Shown piece by piece: positions 16,902-25,710 of a stretch of 64,000 nt of DNA. Within the stretch, counting starts at the first letter, position 1, and each line of letters begins with the position of its first letter. The notes under the pieces were generated by a model. That model searched no databases. It worked only from the letters and a program-made list of their open reading frames with translations, and was not told the origin of the DNA. A program made the translations under genes and the position numbers. This DNA comes from Gemmata massiliana (GTDB lineage: Bacteria; Planctomycetota; Planctomycetia; Gemmatales; Gemmataceae): the NCBI RefSeq assembly GCF_901538265.1, contig NZ_LR593886.1:620001-684000 (forward strand). Direction: 5' to 3'.

Positions 16902-17917
16902 CACACCCTCGCGACTTGGGCAGGTGAACGGACGATTGATGGTGTCCGCAAACGGTTCGTCAGCATCCCAACAACCGCGGGTACGAAACTCAGCGCGAAT
17001 CCCGCTGCGAGCGGCCAGTGGAACAGGTCGCGCCGCGGGCGGTGCGAGATCGTTTGAGCCTCGCGCGTGGGCAGTTCGTCGAGCCGCTTGTAGATCGCGT
17101 CCAGTTCAGCCCGGTTACCGGCGTGCGAGTACGTTCCACCGGTGGTGCCCGCGACCCGCTTGAGTACCTCTTCGTCGAGTTTGTCCTCGCCCGCCGCTTT
17201 GGGGTCACCGACCGCGACCGTGTAAACGACGATCCCCTTATCCTTCGCGACCGCGGCGGCCTTTTCGGGTGGCACCTGGCTACCGGTGTCGTTGCCGTCG
17301 GTCAGTACGATCAGCACCTTTTCGGGCACATCGCTCCGATCGAAGACCGTGATCGCCAGCCCGATCGCGTCGCCGAGTGCCGTTTTCGGCCCGGCCATGC
17401 CAACGCGCGTTTCGGCGAGCAGTTCGTGACACACATCGAGATCTTGCGTGAACGGTGCCTGAACGAACGGCGCGTTCCCGAACACGATTAGCCCCACGCG
17501 ATCGCCCTTGCGCCGCGTCAAAAAGTCGTCGAGCACCTGTTTCACTGCGGTGAGCCGGTCCGTGGTCTTTCCGGCCTCATCGGTGAAGTCGCGCGTCCCC
17601 ATCGAGCCGGAGAGGTCCACCGCGAGCATCATGTCGCGGACCGGTACGGTCCGGTTGATCGGCGGTTCGAGCCACTGAGGGCGCACGAGTGCAGACACGA
17701 TGCACAGCCAGCCACCGACGATCGCGAACCCGCGCACCCACCCGCCGCGCAGCACGACCGCACCGGTCGTCGGCTCCTGACCGGTGAGGCGCGCGAGGCG
17801 CGGAACGAACGGTACGCGGAGCGCTTCGCGGTGCTCGCGGTACGCCGGTGCCGCCCACCGCACCAGAAGGGGCAGCGGTAACACGGCGAGCAGCCAGGGG
17901 TAGGCGAGTGTCAGCAT
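16901..17917 (-). CDS. batA: BatA-like VWA membrane protein
   Basis: 338 aa from ATG 17917. Two N-terminal TM helices (about 5-22 and 62-80) precede a VWA domain (about 92-290) with intact MIDAS: D101-L-S-G-S105, MAGPKTALGDAIG (Thr) and VLIVLTDGNDTG (Asp). A C-terminal TM (about 305-325) completes the BatA pattern. VWA proteins of this type work with MoxR ATPases. The start overlaps the DUF4381 gene by 7 bp and the stop overlaps batB. Confidence 0.85.
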   Translation of the reverse strand: MLTLAYPWLLAVLPLPLLVRWAAPAYREHREALRVPFVPRLARLTGQEPTTGAVVLRGGWVRGFAIVGGWLCIVSALVRPQWLEPPINRTVPVRDMMLAVDLSGSMGTRDFTDEAGKTTDRLTAVKQVLDDFLTRRKGDRVGLIVFGNAPFVQAPFTQDLDVCHELLAETRVGMAGPKTALGDAIGLAITVFDRSDVPEKVLIVLTDGNDTGSQVPPEKAAAVAKDKGIVVYTVAVGDPKAAGEDKLDEEVLKRVAGTTGGTYSHAGNRAELDAIYKRLDELPTREAQTISHRPRRDLFHWPLAAGFALSFVPAVVGMLTNRLRTPSIVRSPAQVARV

Positions 17918-18390
17918 CGGTGGTGCGTGATCCAGTGTCGAACGACGGCCGCGAGCTTCGGAACATCGGGCGCTGCGCCCGGTTCCGCGCGCTGGTAAAT
18001 CGTGCCCCCCAAGAGCTGCCCGTCGCCATTGGTGAAAGCGTCCATTCCACCCGTCGCGTCGAGGAACCCGAGCCACGCCGCGCCCGTGAGTGACGCGACG
18101 CGCTCGCGCGGGAACGCTGCGAGCGCCGTTCGCTTCAACAGTTCTGCAATTTCAGCCACAGCCGCGGGTACTTGTGCGCGGTGCGCCATCAGGTCGAGTT
18201 CCCGCAGCGCGTCGCGGCGGTATCGGTTGCGGCGCCAGCGATCCACCAGGACCCACACTCCGACACCGAGCAACACCAGTGCGACCCCCGCGACCACGTA
18301 CCACCCCGGTGCGAGGGGCCACCACGACACCGGAGGTGGAACGGCGATGTCGTGTAGTCGATCGAGACTACCTGGATCAGTATCAGCCAC
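17911..18390 (-). CDS. DUF4381 family membrane protein of the Bat operon
   Basis: 159 aa from GTG 18390, which has GGGAGGG a short distance upstream and overlaps the DUF58 gene by 8 bp. The pattern is that of DUF4381: DIAVPPPVSWWPLAPGWYVV, one TM (about 32-50, VVAGVALVLLGVGVWVLV), then RYRRDALRELDLM and a helical cytosolic part with LLKRTALAAFPRERVASLTG and WLGFLDATG. DUF4381 proteins are regular members between DUF58 and BatA. Exact role unknown. Confidence 0.8.
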   Translation of the reverse strand: MADTDPGSLDRLHDIAVPPPVSWWPLAPGWYVVAGVALVLLGVGVWVLVDRWRRNRYRRDALRELDLMAHRAQVPAAVAEIAELLKRTALAAFPRERVASLTGAAWLGFLDATGGMDAFTNGDGQLLGGTIYQRAEPGAAPDVPKLAAVVRHWITHHRC

Positions 18391-19330
18391 GACGCCCTCC
18401 CGGTCGGGCGCCGAGCGCACGCAGAACCTGGTCGGTCACGTCCGCGTCCGTGCGAACCGGCAGCACGGGAACCTCGCGCGTCAGCAGGAACTTCTTTGCC
18501 GTCGCGAACCGCTCATCGAACTCCCTGCGAAACCCGTTCTGTACAGAGGCGCTGCCGGTATCGACTTCCATTTGCCGCGCGCCGTCCGAAACGACCAGAT
18601 TCCCCGCGGCCGGCAGGTGCGTTTCGAGCGGATCGAACACGAACGCGATCAGGACGTCGTTGTGCCGCGCGACCGTCGTGACGAGTTGTCGCGTACCCGG
18701 GTCCGATCCCGCCGCGTCGGAGATCAGCACCACGAGAAAGTCGTGCGTCGCCACTCGCACCGCGCGCCGCAGGGCCTCGTTCAGCATCTCGGGATCGGGC
18801 TTGGCGGGCGAGTCCGCCCGAAGCTCGCGGTTCCGCTGGGCCACCGTACCCAACAGGTGCATCACGGTGGACCGCGTGCGCTGCGGGCGGATCTCCGTGA
18901 TTTCGGAATCGTTGAACACGATCGCGCCGACGCGGTCCTTCACCGCAACAGTGCGCCACGCGGCGAGTGCGGCGAGTTCGGCCGCAACAACCGACTTCAT
19001 CGCCTTCACGCTGCCGAAGAACATCCCGATCCGCTGGTCGACCACGAGCAGCACCGGGCGCTCGCGCTCCTCGGTGAACACGCGGCTGTGCGGTGATCGC
19101 ATGCGCGCGGTCACCTTCCAGTCGATCGTGCGCGGGTCGTCCCCGGGTAGGTACTTGCGGATCTCCTCGAAATCCAGCCCGCGCCCGCGCAGTTTGGACG
19201 TGTGGCCGCCCGCGAGCAGGCTCGTCACCGGCTGGCGCGGCAGGAAGCTGAACCCCCGCGCCTTGTGCCGGAGGGCCGCGAGTTGTTCCAGGGTGACGTA
19301 CACCCCGGCACTGGCATCGGGGGCGCTCAC
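18383..19330 (-). CDS. DUF58 domain protein of the MoxR/Bat operon
   Basis: 315 aa from GTG 19330, which overlaps the moxR stop by GTGA. The DUF58 signature is present: GFSFLPRQPVTSLLAGGHTS then LRGRGLDFEEIRKYLPGDDP and RTIDWKVTARM, followed by a VWA-like fold (VLLVVDQRIGMFFGS; FLVVLISDAAGSD). The MIDAS-like site reads DQRIG, so metal binding is doubtful, as usual for this family. It is the fourth gene of the operon and probably a partner of the MoxR ATPase. Confidence 0.85.
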   Translation of the reverse strand: MSAPDASAGVYVTLEQLAALRHKARGFSFLPRQPVTSLLAGGHTSKLRGRGLDFEEIRKYLPGDDPRTIDWKVTARMRSPHSRVFTEERERPVLLVVDQRIGMFFGSVKAMKSVVAAELAALAAWRTVAVKDRVGAIVFNDSEITEIRPQRTRSTVMHLLGTVAQRNRELRADSPAKPDPEMLNEALRRAVRVATHDFLVVLISDAAGSDPGTRQLVTTVARHNDVLIAFVFDPLETHLPAAGNLVVSDGARQMEVDTGSASVQNGFRREFDERFATAKKFLLTREVPVLPVRTDADVTDQVLRALGARPGGRRG

Positions 19331-20292
19331 GGTACGGCCACCTTCTTGATGATTTCGGCCACCACCTGATCGGGCGCGGTGCCGTCCGCGGCGGCCTCGT
19401 AACTCAGGATGAGCCGGTGCCGCAAGCATTCCGGCGCGATGGCCCGCACGTCGTCCGGGGTCACGTGGTCGCGCCCCTGGAGCCAGGCGTAGGCCCGCGA
19501 GCAGCGGTCGAGTGCGAGCGTCCCGCGCGGACTGGCTCCGACCTGAATCCACTTCTTGAGATCGGCCGAGAAGTCCCCCGGGCGCCGCGTCGCTGCGATC
19601 ACGCTGACGATGTACTTCTCCAGTGCCTCGGATACGAACACCTTGTGAATTTCCGCCCGTGCATCAGTCACCACCTGTTGCGGTAGTTTCGCGGTTTCGG
19701 GTGGCTTGGTCGCGCCCTCTTCGCCGCGAACGAGCCGGAGGATCTGGCGCTCCTCGTCGTCGGTGCCGTACCCGAGGATAACTTTCATCAGGAAGCGGTC
19801 AGTTTGTGCCTCGGGAAGCGGGTACGTCCCTTCCTGCTCGATGGGATTCTGCGTCGCCATGACGAGAAATAGGGGCGGCAGCGCGTGCGTCGTGCCGGCG
19901 ACGGTCACCTGGCGCTCCTCCATCGCTTCGAGGAGCGCGGCCTGGGCCTTTGCGGGCGCGCGGTTAATTTCGTCGGCCAGCACGAGGTTGCCGAAGATCG
20001 GACCGGGCTGGAACTTGAACGTCCCTTTTCCGCCCTCGTCGTAGTATACCTCGGAACCGGTCACGTCGGCCGGGAGTAGATCCGGGGTGAACTGAATGCG
20101 GCGGAACTCGCTTTCGAGGTTCTTGGCCAGCGTTTTGATGGTGCGCGTCTTCGCCAGCCCGGGCAGCCCCTCCATCAACACGTGCCCGTCGGCCAGGAGC
20201 GCCACGAGCAGCCGGTCGATCGCGGCCTGTTGACCGATGATCGACGTGCCGATGCGCTTTTTCAGTTCCAGAATCGAGTCGCGTGCGGACAT
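19327..20292 (-). CDS. moxR: MoxR-family AAA+ ATPase
   Basis: 321 aa. Walker A is MEGLPGLAKT (about 40-49), the usual MoxR variant; Walker B is NLVLADEINR (about 105), sensor 1 MATQNPIEQEGTYPLPEAQT, followed by DRF. The C-terminal lid holds SPRGTLALDRCSRAYAWLQG, typical of the family. MoxR ATPases remodel or activate client proteins together with VWA partners. Its ATG follows the hlyD stop with no gap (TGA-ATG), and its own stop overlaps DUF58. Confidence 0.92.
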   Translation of the reverse strand: MSARDSILELKKRIGTSIIGQQAAIDRLLVALLADGHVLMEGLPGLAKTRTIKTLAKNLESEFRRIQFTPDLLPADVTGSEVYYDEGGKGTFKFQPGPIFGNLVLADEINRAPAKAQAALLEAMEERQVTVAGTTHALPPLFLVMATQNPIEQEGTYPLPEAQTDRFLMKVILGYGTDDEERQILRLVRGEEGATKPPETAKLPQQVVTDARAEIHKVFVSEALEKYIVSVIAATRRPGDFSADLKKWIQVGASPRGTLALDRCSRAYAWLQGRDHVTPDDVRAIAPECLRHRLILSYEAAADGTAPDQVVAEIIKKVAVP

Positions 20293-21423
20293 TCAGAACC
20301 CCGTGATGTAGTTCAGGTAGCCTTCCATCCGGATGCCCATCTTCTGGATCGCGCCGAGCGGCCGGAGTGTGTGCGTGTAGATCACCGCGGACCCGCCGGC
20401 GCCGCCGGGGAGGAGGGCCATGTCCTCGTCGGAAAGTTTGAGGCGAACGGCGAAGCGCCCTCGCGGTTGAGGCTGAACGACTTCCGGGAGATCGCCGGTC
20501 GGGGTGATTTGCCCCTGCCCGGTGATCGAGATCACGGTTTCGACCTCGGCCTTGAAGACCCGGCCCGGGTACATGGCGAAGATCACCTCGGCCCGGCTAC
20601 CGGGGGCGATATTCTGGAGCGGGTGCTGCGAGTACGTGGCCACCACGGTTCCGCGCTGCGCCGTGCTAACGAACACCATCGCCGGTGTTGCGGGTGCGAC
20701 CATGAGGCCCGGACGGATCGCGAGATCGGTCACGAACCCGTCGTCCGGGGCCGTGACGGTGGTCTGCTCCAGGTTCAGCCGGGCGGTCGCCAGTTGCTGG
20801 CGCACCTCGGCGACCGCGGTGAACTCTCCGCCGACCTTTGACTCCAGCGCGAGTTGCGCGCGGTCGCGGCGAGCGAGCGCCTCCCGGCGGGCGGACGTGC
20901 TGTTGTCGAACCGGGTTTTGGCGTCGAGGTAGTTGGATTCGGACGTGGACCCGGTGGCCCGCAACTGCTCCTGTCGGTCGAAATCCTTCCGGGCGTTTTC
21001 CAGTGTCGCCTCGGCCGTGGCAACGGCCGCCTGCGCGATCTTCAGGTCGGCCTCCAGCTTCGGCAAATCGGTGTTTGCCGCGACGAGGGCCGCTTCCAGG
21101 CGCCGGACCTCGTACTCGTAGGGCCGGGCGTCCACCCGGAACAGCACGTCCCCTTTCTTTAACGGCGTGTTCGGGCGGACCGCGACCTCGACTACCTGGG
21201 CCGGTTTCGGCAGGTACGTCGAGATTGGAACGACGTACCGGAACACCCGAACGTCGGACGAGTGCGGGTGGCTGTAATTGGTCGCGAGCAACAGCCCGAA
21301 CACGATAATCACGCCGGCCAATGCGACCCCGATCTTGTTCGCCAGATTAAACGAGAGCACTTTGAGTCGGAAGTAGACGAGCCAGATCAGGGCGAAGTAG
21401 GCCAGGGTGATGATGACGATCAC
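20293..21423 (-). CDS. HlyD/YiaV-type membrane fusion protein
   Basis: 376 aa from GTG 21423 (GTGA overlap with DUF3302). Two N-terminal TM segments (about 2-18 and 30-48) are followed by a biotinyl-lipoyl-like half (VVEVAVRPNTPLKKGDVLFR), a long coiled-coil hairpin (about 98-215) and the second lipoyl half (TTVTAPDDGFVTDLAIRPGL), then a beta-barrel domain. The double-TM start and the DUF3302 partner match the YiaV-YiaW and YibH families of E. coli rather than a classic RND or ABC adaptor. No transporter gene is adjacent. It is unusual to find it leading a MoxR/Bat operon. Confidence 0.85.
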   Translation of the reverse strand: MIVIITLAYFALIWLVYFRLKVLSFNLANKIGVALAGVIIVFGLLLATNYSHPHSSDVRVFRYVVPISTYLPKPAQVVEVAVRPNTPLKKGDVLFRVDARPYEYEVRRLEAALVAANTDLPKLEADLKIAQAAVATAEATLENARKDFDRQEQLRATGSTSESNYLDAKTRFDNSTSARREALARRDRAQLALESKVGGEFTAVAEVRQQLATARLNLEQTTVTAPDDGFVTDLAIRPGLMVAPATPAMVFVSTAQRGTVVATYSQHPLQNIAPGSRAEVIFAMYPGRVFKAEVETVISITGQGQITPTGDLPEVVQPQPRGRFAVRLKLSDEDMALLPGGAGGSAVIYTHTLRPLGAIQKMGIRMEGYLNYITGF

Positions 21424-21686
21424 GACTTCGCCCCTCCGCTATCCGGAACCGACTGCCCGGGCGCGCGGACGAACGCCCACGCGAACGCGACCGGCCACAG
21501 GATCACGAACAGTAGCCCCACCCACCCGAGCACGGTGACCGCCTCGGCCTGTGGGTGCGACCGCTTGTGCGCGATCGAGCCGGGGAGCGATCCGAGCCAG
21601 ACGAGTCCGACGACCGCGATGGTCAGGATCACCACCAGGAAAACCGCGGCAACGATGTCGAACAGCCAGTCGATGCTGTCGAGCAT
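21420..21686 (-). CDS. DUF3302 (YiaW-like) small membrane protein
   Basis: 88 aa. Two TM helices (about 10-33 and 50-70). The region LPGSIAHKRSHPQAEAVTVL followed by GWVGLLFVILWPVAFAWA corresponds to E. coli YiaW (DUF3302), which reads IPYLIAKKRNHPHADAIHVAGWVS...WPFLWIWA. YiaW pairs with the HlyD-like YiaV, as here, where the two genes overlap by GTGA. It is the first gene of the nine-gene run; the spacer upstream (21687-21770) holds the hairpin that ends the previous gene. Confidence 0.8.
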   Translation of the reverse strand: MLDSIDWLFDIVAAVFLVVILTIAVVGLVWLGSLPGSIAHKRSHPQAEAVTVLGWVGLLFVILWPVAFAWAFVRAPGQSVPDSGGAKS

Positions 21687-21708
21687 GAGATTGATCTCTC
21701 AGAACACG

Positions 21709-21732
21709 CCCGCGGACGCGAATAACCGCGGG
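21709..21732 (-). terminator. Hairpin behind the distal DUF1254 gene
   Basis: A perfect 7-bp stem CCCGCGG/CCGCGGG with a 10-nt loop lies between the DUF1254/DUF1214 gene (stop at 21771) and the DUF3302 gene. It probably separates the sulfatase cluster from the Bat operon on the minus strand. Confidence 0.45.
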
Positions 21733-21770
21733 CTACATGAAACCTCTCGGACCGCGCACGAGATCCGGTC

Positions 21771-23207
21771 TCACTTCACTTCTTCCAGGTCGCCCGGCTT
21801 CCACGATCCGTCGAATGCAGGTTCCTTCGGGCCGTAGATGCGGAAGTACGCGAACCACCCGCGCTCGGGAACCGTTTGAATCCACTGGCCCTCCTTGCCC
21901 GCGGGCGCCTTCGGCCCGAAGTACAGGTCGATCGATTTCGCGTCGCCCGTGTCCTTCAGCTCGAACAGCGAGCGCAGCGCGGCTTTGTCCTGCGCGGTCT
22001 GCACCTCGCTCCGCGTGGCGGCGTCGTAGATCGTGACGGACCAGAACAGCCCTGCGGGTACGGGGAGCGGCACGTTCAGCTTGTACGTTTTCCCGCCATC
22101 CACGAACGCGCCGGTGGAATCGCGGTGACCGAGCCAGTAGAGCGAGCCGGCCCCCTGGGTGCGCCGGAACATCGCGGGCGACGTGACGATGGCCTGCGCG
22201 AACCAGCGGTCCCGGGCCTCCAGATCGATGCCGGCCTTCGTCTCGAACTGCGCGCTCTCCGGAACGAGGCCGAGCCACTCCCACTTCCGGTCCTTCCACG
22301 CGAGTTTGTCGGTTCTAGCGCTATCGAACGCCGACACGAGCATCTGGTTCCGCCCGGCTTTGGCGGCGCTCTCCAGAATGGCCTTCATGCGCGCGTCCGG
22401 CGCGAACGGTTTGCCCTTCTCGATGCCCAGCGCCGACAGCACCCCGTACATGGGCAGGAACTTCGGGTTCAGCGGTTCGGCGTCGGTGATCGCGTGGAGC
22501 TTCTCCCAGTACGCGATGTTGTCCTCCCACCGCAGCGGCGTGCTGTCCATCTTCTTCTCGGTCGTGTCCACCATCTTCACGAGTTTCGGCTCCGCGGCCG
22601 ACACCAGCGGGTAGATTTTCACGGTTTTCAGTGCGTCGATCGCCGCCTTCACGTCCCCATTAGCGGGCAGCGACCGGAGCGCGACGAGCACCTTGTTTGA
22701 TGAGGAATGCCCGACGAAGTACCCCTTCGGTACCTCGCCCGTGTACCCCGGCGGCAGCACGAGGTGCTTTCCGCCCTTACCCTGGTCCGGTCCGGGCAGG
22801 CCCATGTCCAGAATCCACCCCTGGTGATGGTCGTTGGCCAGACCGATGAACGCCCCGGGTGGGACTTCGATCACATAGGGGCCGTCCTTTACGTCGATCA
22901 CGCCCCCGCCGTAGGGCGTGTCCGAGTTCAGCGTGAACCCGACGTGACGCGGGCCGGCCGACAGGATCGGTATGGCCTCGTTGTCATTGATGCCCAGTTC
23001 GCGGTTGCCGTGGAAGATGCCCTCGACGGACACCGTCGGGTACCAGAACCGGTACGCGGTCACCGCGCGCTGGTAGTCGGCCTCGTCGCGCGCCTTCTGC
23101 GCCGCGTCCGGGGCCGGGAACCCACCCTTAAAGGGCGCGGTGTCTTGAGCAACGGCAAGGGCCGCGAGAGCGAGGGCGATGATGGGAAGAGCGAATCGCG
23201 TTCGCAT
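21771..23207 (-). CDS. Exported DUF1254/DUF1214 protein
   Basis: 478 aa with a signal peptide ending near residue 20 (LAALAVAQ-DTAP). The N-terminal half has the DUF1254 features (AYRFWYPTVSVEGIFHGNRE, TLNSDTPYGGGVIDVKDGPY, GWILDMGLPGPDQGKGGKHL) and the C-terminal half the DUF1214 features (GHRDSTGAFVDGGKTYKLNV, FWSVTIYDAATRSEV, YFGPKAPAGKEGQWIQTVP, GWFAYFRIYGP). The family has no settled biochemical role. It is last in the minus-strand sulfatase cluster, 69 bp behind a sulfatase gene. Confidence 0.85.
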   Translation of the reverse strand: MRTRFALPIIALALAALAVAQDTAPFKGGFPAPDAAQKARDEADYQRAVTAYRFWYPTVSVEGIFHGNRELGINDNEAIPILSAGPRHVGFTLNSDTPYGGGVIDVKDGPYVIEVPPGAFIGLANDHHQGWILDMGLPGPDQGKGGKHLVLPPGYTGEVPKGYFVGHSSSNKVLVALRSLPANGDVKAAIDALKTVKIYPLVSAAEPKLVKMVDTTEKKMDSTPLRWEDNIAYWEKLHAITDAEPLNPKFLPMYGVLSALGIEKGKPFAPDARMKAILESAAKAGRNQMLVSAFDSARTDKLAWKDRKWEWLGLVPESAQFETKAGIDLEARDRWFAQAIVTSPAMFRRTQGAGSLYWLGHRDSTGAFVDGGKTYKLNVPLPVPAGLFWSVTIYDAATRSEVQTAQDKAALRSLFELKDTGDAKSIDLYFGPKAPAGKEGQWIQTVPERGWFAYFRIYGPKEPAFDGSWKPGDLEEVK

Positions 23208-23234
23208 GGTGGTTCCCGGTAAGCGTGAAATGTC

Positions 23235-23255
23235 GGGCCGGAAGGTTTCCGGCCC
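23235..23255 (-). terminator. Hairpin between sulfatase and DUF1254 genes
   Basis: A perfect 9-bp stem GGGCCGGAA with a 3-nt loop starts 22 nt after the minus-strand sulfatase stop (23277). Without a T-run it may reduce rather than abolish read-through to the next gene. Confidence 0.5.
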
Positions 23256-23276
23256 GCGAAATATCGAACCGTTACG

Positions 23277-25676
23277 TCATTTCAGATCCACAGTGACCTT
23301 CTCGATCGTGCCCGTGAACTTGAACGGTAGCTTGTAGGTGAAATCCACCGGCGAGCCGACGTCCATGCCGATGTCGAGGCCCTCGCCCAGTGACATTTGA
23401 ATGGGGATCGTCTTCTCCAGTCGACCCTCGGCGATTGCCTTACCGTTGGCGGTCACGGTGATCGCGCCGCCCTTACCCATTCCGCCGCCGTCGTACTTGA
23501 AATCGACGACGAGCTTCGTCTTGCCCTTCGGCAGCGCGTCCTTCGCCGCGAACGTCTTCCGCTCGGTACCGAGGAAGTTGTAAACGAACGTCGGCACACC
23601 GTCGCGCAGGTACAGGCCGTACCCGCCCTCGAGCCCGCCGTGTGTGACGATCATGCCGTTCGTCTTGTCGTCGGTCGCTTCGATTTCGGCGGTGATCGTC
23701 CAAGATTTGTTCGTCATGGGCGGCGAGGCCGCGTCGGGCAGTCCGATGGTGCCGGGGTAGTAGGTCATGGACTTGCGCCCGCGGATCAGGCTGGGGCGGC
23801 CCATCGCCTCGGCGTTCATGCGGATGGTGCCGCGCCAGTCGAGCGGGAGCACGTTGTACTTCGACGCCTCCACCCACCACAAATCCTGAAGCTGGCGGAG
23901 CTTTTCGGGGTGCTTGGCCGCGAGGTCGGTCGCCTGCGAGAAGTCCTCGTTGATGTTGTAAAGCTCCCACTTCTGCTTGTCGGGATCGAACTTGTCGCGG
24001 TTCGGGTTCCACGGTTCGAACGACATCCCGCCCGCGAACCAGCCGTCGTGGTAGATACCGCGGTTGACGCACATCTCGAAATACTGCGTCTTCCGGAACT
24101 CCGGGGCCTTGGCGTCGGTGAACGTCGCCGCGAAGCTGGTCCCCTCGATCGGCTTCTGCTCCACCCCGTTGAGTACCGTCGGTGCGGTGATCCCGCACAC
24201 GTCGTAGAGCGTCGGGACGAGGTCGATGGTGTGGGTGAACTGCGAGCGCAGCCCGCCCCCGTCCTTGATCTTCGCGGGCCACGACACGATCATCGGGTTG
24301 CGGGTGCCGCCGAAGTGACTGGCGATCTGCTTGGTCCACTGGAACGGCGTGTTCATCGCGTGCGCCCACGCGCTCGGGAAGTGGTTGAAGTGCTTCGGGC
24401 CGCCGAGCTCGTCGATGGCCTTGATGTTGTCCTGCCACTTCTCCGGGAACCCGTTGAAGAACATGTTCTCGCACAGCGACCCCTCGATCCCGCCCTCGGC
24501 GCTGGACCCGTTGTCGCCGGCGATGTAGACGAAGAGAGTGTTGTCGGCGCCGGGGAGCTGCTTGACCGCGTCGATCACGCGGCCCATGTGGTGATCGACG
24601 TGCGCGCCGTACCCGCAGAACACTTCCATCATGCGGGCGTAGAGCTTCTTCTGATCGGCGTTGAGCGAGTCCCACGCGGGCAATCCGTGCGAGCGCTCGG
24701 TCAGTTTCGTGCTCTCGGGAACGACGCCGAGCTTCTTCTGGCGGGCGAGCGTTTCCTCGCGGTACTTGTCCCAGCCGCCGTCGAACTTGCCTTTAAATTT
24801 CTCGATCCACTCCTTCGGGGCGTGGTGCGGGGCGTGCGTGGCCCCCGGCGCGACGTAAAGGAAGAACGGCTTGTCCGGCGCGATGCTTTTCATCTTGCGC
24901 GCCCACGCGATCGACTTGTCCGCGAGGTCTTCGGTGAGGTGGTAATTCGGATCGGGCGACGCGGGCACGAGGTTGCGGTTCTCGTACAGGACCGGGTTCC
25001 AGTGGTTCATGTCGCCGGCGTTGAACCCGTAGAAGTAATCGAACCCGAGGCCGTTGGCCCAACGATCGAACGGCCCGGCGTCGCTCGTGTCCCACGGCGG
25101 GGTGTTGTGGTTCTTGCCGACCCAGGCCGTGTTGTAGCCGTTCTGTCGGAGCACCTCGCCGACGGTACCGCAACTCTTCGGCAGGATGCAACTGTACCCG
25201 TCGTACCCGGTGGCCAGTTCGGTGATGCCGGCGAACGCGGCCGAGTGGTGATTGCGGCCGGTAATGAGCGCCGCGCGCGTCGGGCTGCACAGCGCGGTCG
25301 TGTGGAACCGGTTGTACCGCAGCCCTTCGGCCGCGAGCTTGTCCATTGTGGGTGACGGGATGCCGCCGCCGAACGTGGAGAACTGACCGTACCCGGCGTC
25401 GTCGAGCAGGATCAGCACGATGTTCGGCGCGCCCTTCGGAGCCTGCACCGGTTGCGGGAATTGGGCCTTGTCCGAGTCCAGGTACGTGCGCCCGACCGAA
25501 CCCTTAAAGTGAAAGTCGGGGCGCGGGAGCACTTCGGGTGTGCCGCTGGTCGACACCGGTTCCGCTTTTTCCTCCCGAGCAACAACACTGTTCAGCCGGC
25601 CCGATGCGGTCGCCCAGCCGAGCAGCGCGCCGGCGCCGATCAGGGCTAGGGCGGGGAGAATCAATCGCGCTCGCAT
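23277..25676 (-). CDS. Arylsulfatase (Cys-type) with C-terminal beta-sandwich
   Basis: 799 aa. The N-terminus is an anchor-like hydrophobic helix ending in LLGWATASGR (residues 19-27). The sulfatase domain begins at APNIVLILLDDAGYGQFST (metal-binding Asp pair) and has C130-S-P-T-R, the formylglycine signature CxPxR, followed by GRNHHS. Later YIAGDNGSSAEGG and SHFGGTRNPMIVSWP supply the remaining metal and substrate positions. Residues about 650-799 form an extra lectin-like beta domain (SWTITAEIEATDDKTNGMIV, GGYGLYLRDGVPTFVYNFLG). Likely membrane-anchored and periplasmic. The Cys must be oxidised by a formylglycine-generating enzyme, not encoded in the window. Confidence 0.9.
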   Translation of the reverse strand: MRARLILPALALIGAGALLGWATASGRLNSVVAREEKAEPVSTSGTPEVLPRPDFHFKGSVGRTYLDSDKAQFPQPVQAPKGAPNIVLILLDDAGYGQFSTFGGGIPSPTMDKLAAEGLRYNRFHTTALCSPTRAALITGRNHHSAAFAGITELATGYDGYSCILPKSCGTVGEVLRQNGYNTAWVGKNHNTPPWDTSDAGPFDRWANGLGFDYFYGFNAGDMNHWNPVLYENRNLVPASPDPNYHLTEDLADKSIAWARKMKSIAPDKPFFLYVAPGATHAPHHAPKEWIEKFKGKFDGGWDKYREETLARQKKLGVVPESTKLTERSHGLPAWDSLNADQKKLYARMMEVFCGYGAHVDHHMGRVIDAVKQLPGADNTLFVYIAGDNGSSAEGGIEGSLCENMFFNGFPEKWQDNIKAIDELGGPKHFNHFPSAWAHAMNTPFQWTKQIASHFGGTRNPMIVSWPAKIKDGGGLRSQFTHTIDLVPTLYDVCGITAPTVLNGVEQKPIEGTSFAATFTDAKAPEFRKTQYFEMCVNRGIYHDGWFAGGMSFEPWNPNRDKFDPDKQKWELYNINEDFSQATDLAAKHPEKLRQLQDLWWVEASKYNVLPLDWRGTIRMNAEAMGRPSLIRGRKSMTYYPGTIGLPDAASPPMTNKSWTITAEIEATDDKTNGMIVTHGGLEGGYGLYLRDGVPTFVYNFLGTERKTFAAKDALPKGKTKLVVDFKYDGGGMGKGGAITVTANGKAIAEGRLEKTIPIQMSLGEGLDIGMDVGSPVDFTYKLPFKFTGTIEKVTVDLK

Positions 25677-25710
25677 GATGCCATCTCCTAGAGGTCGGTC
25701 CGCGGTCGGA

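Noticed and set aside
23397-25355. 652-codon open frame on the plus strand opposite the first sulfatase gene
   Set aside because: It runs antisense to a gene with clear sulfatase motifs; the product is Arg/Val/His-rich with no recognisable domain. Such frames are expected from third-position GC bias.
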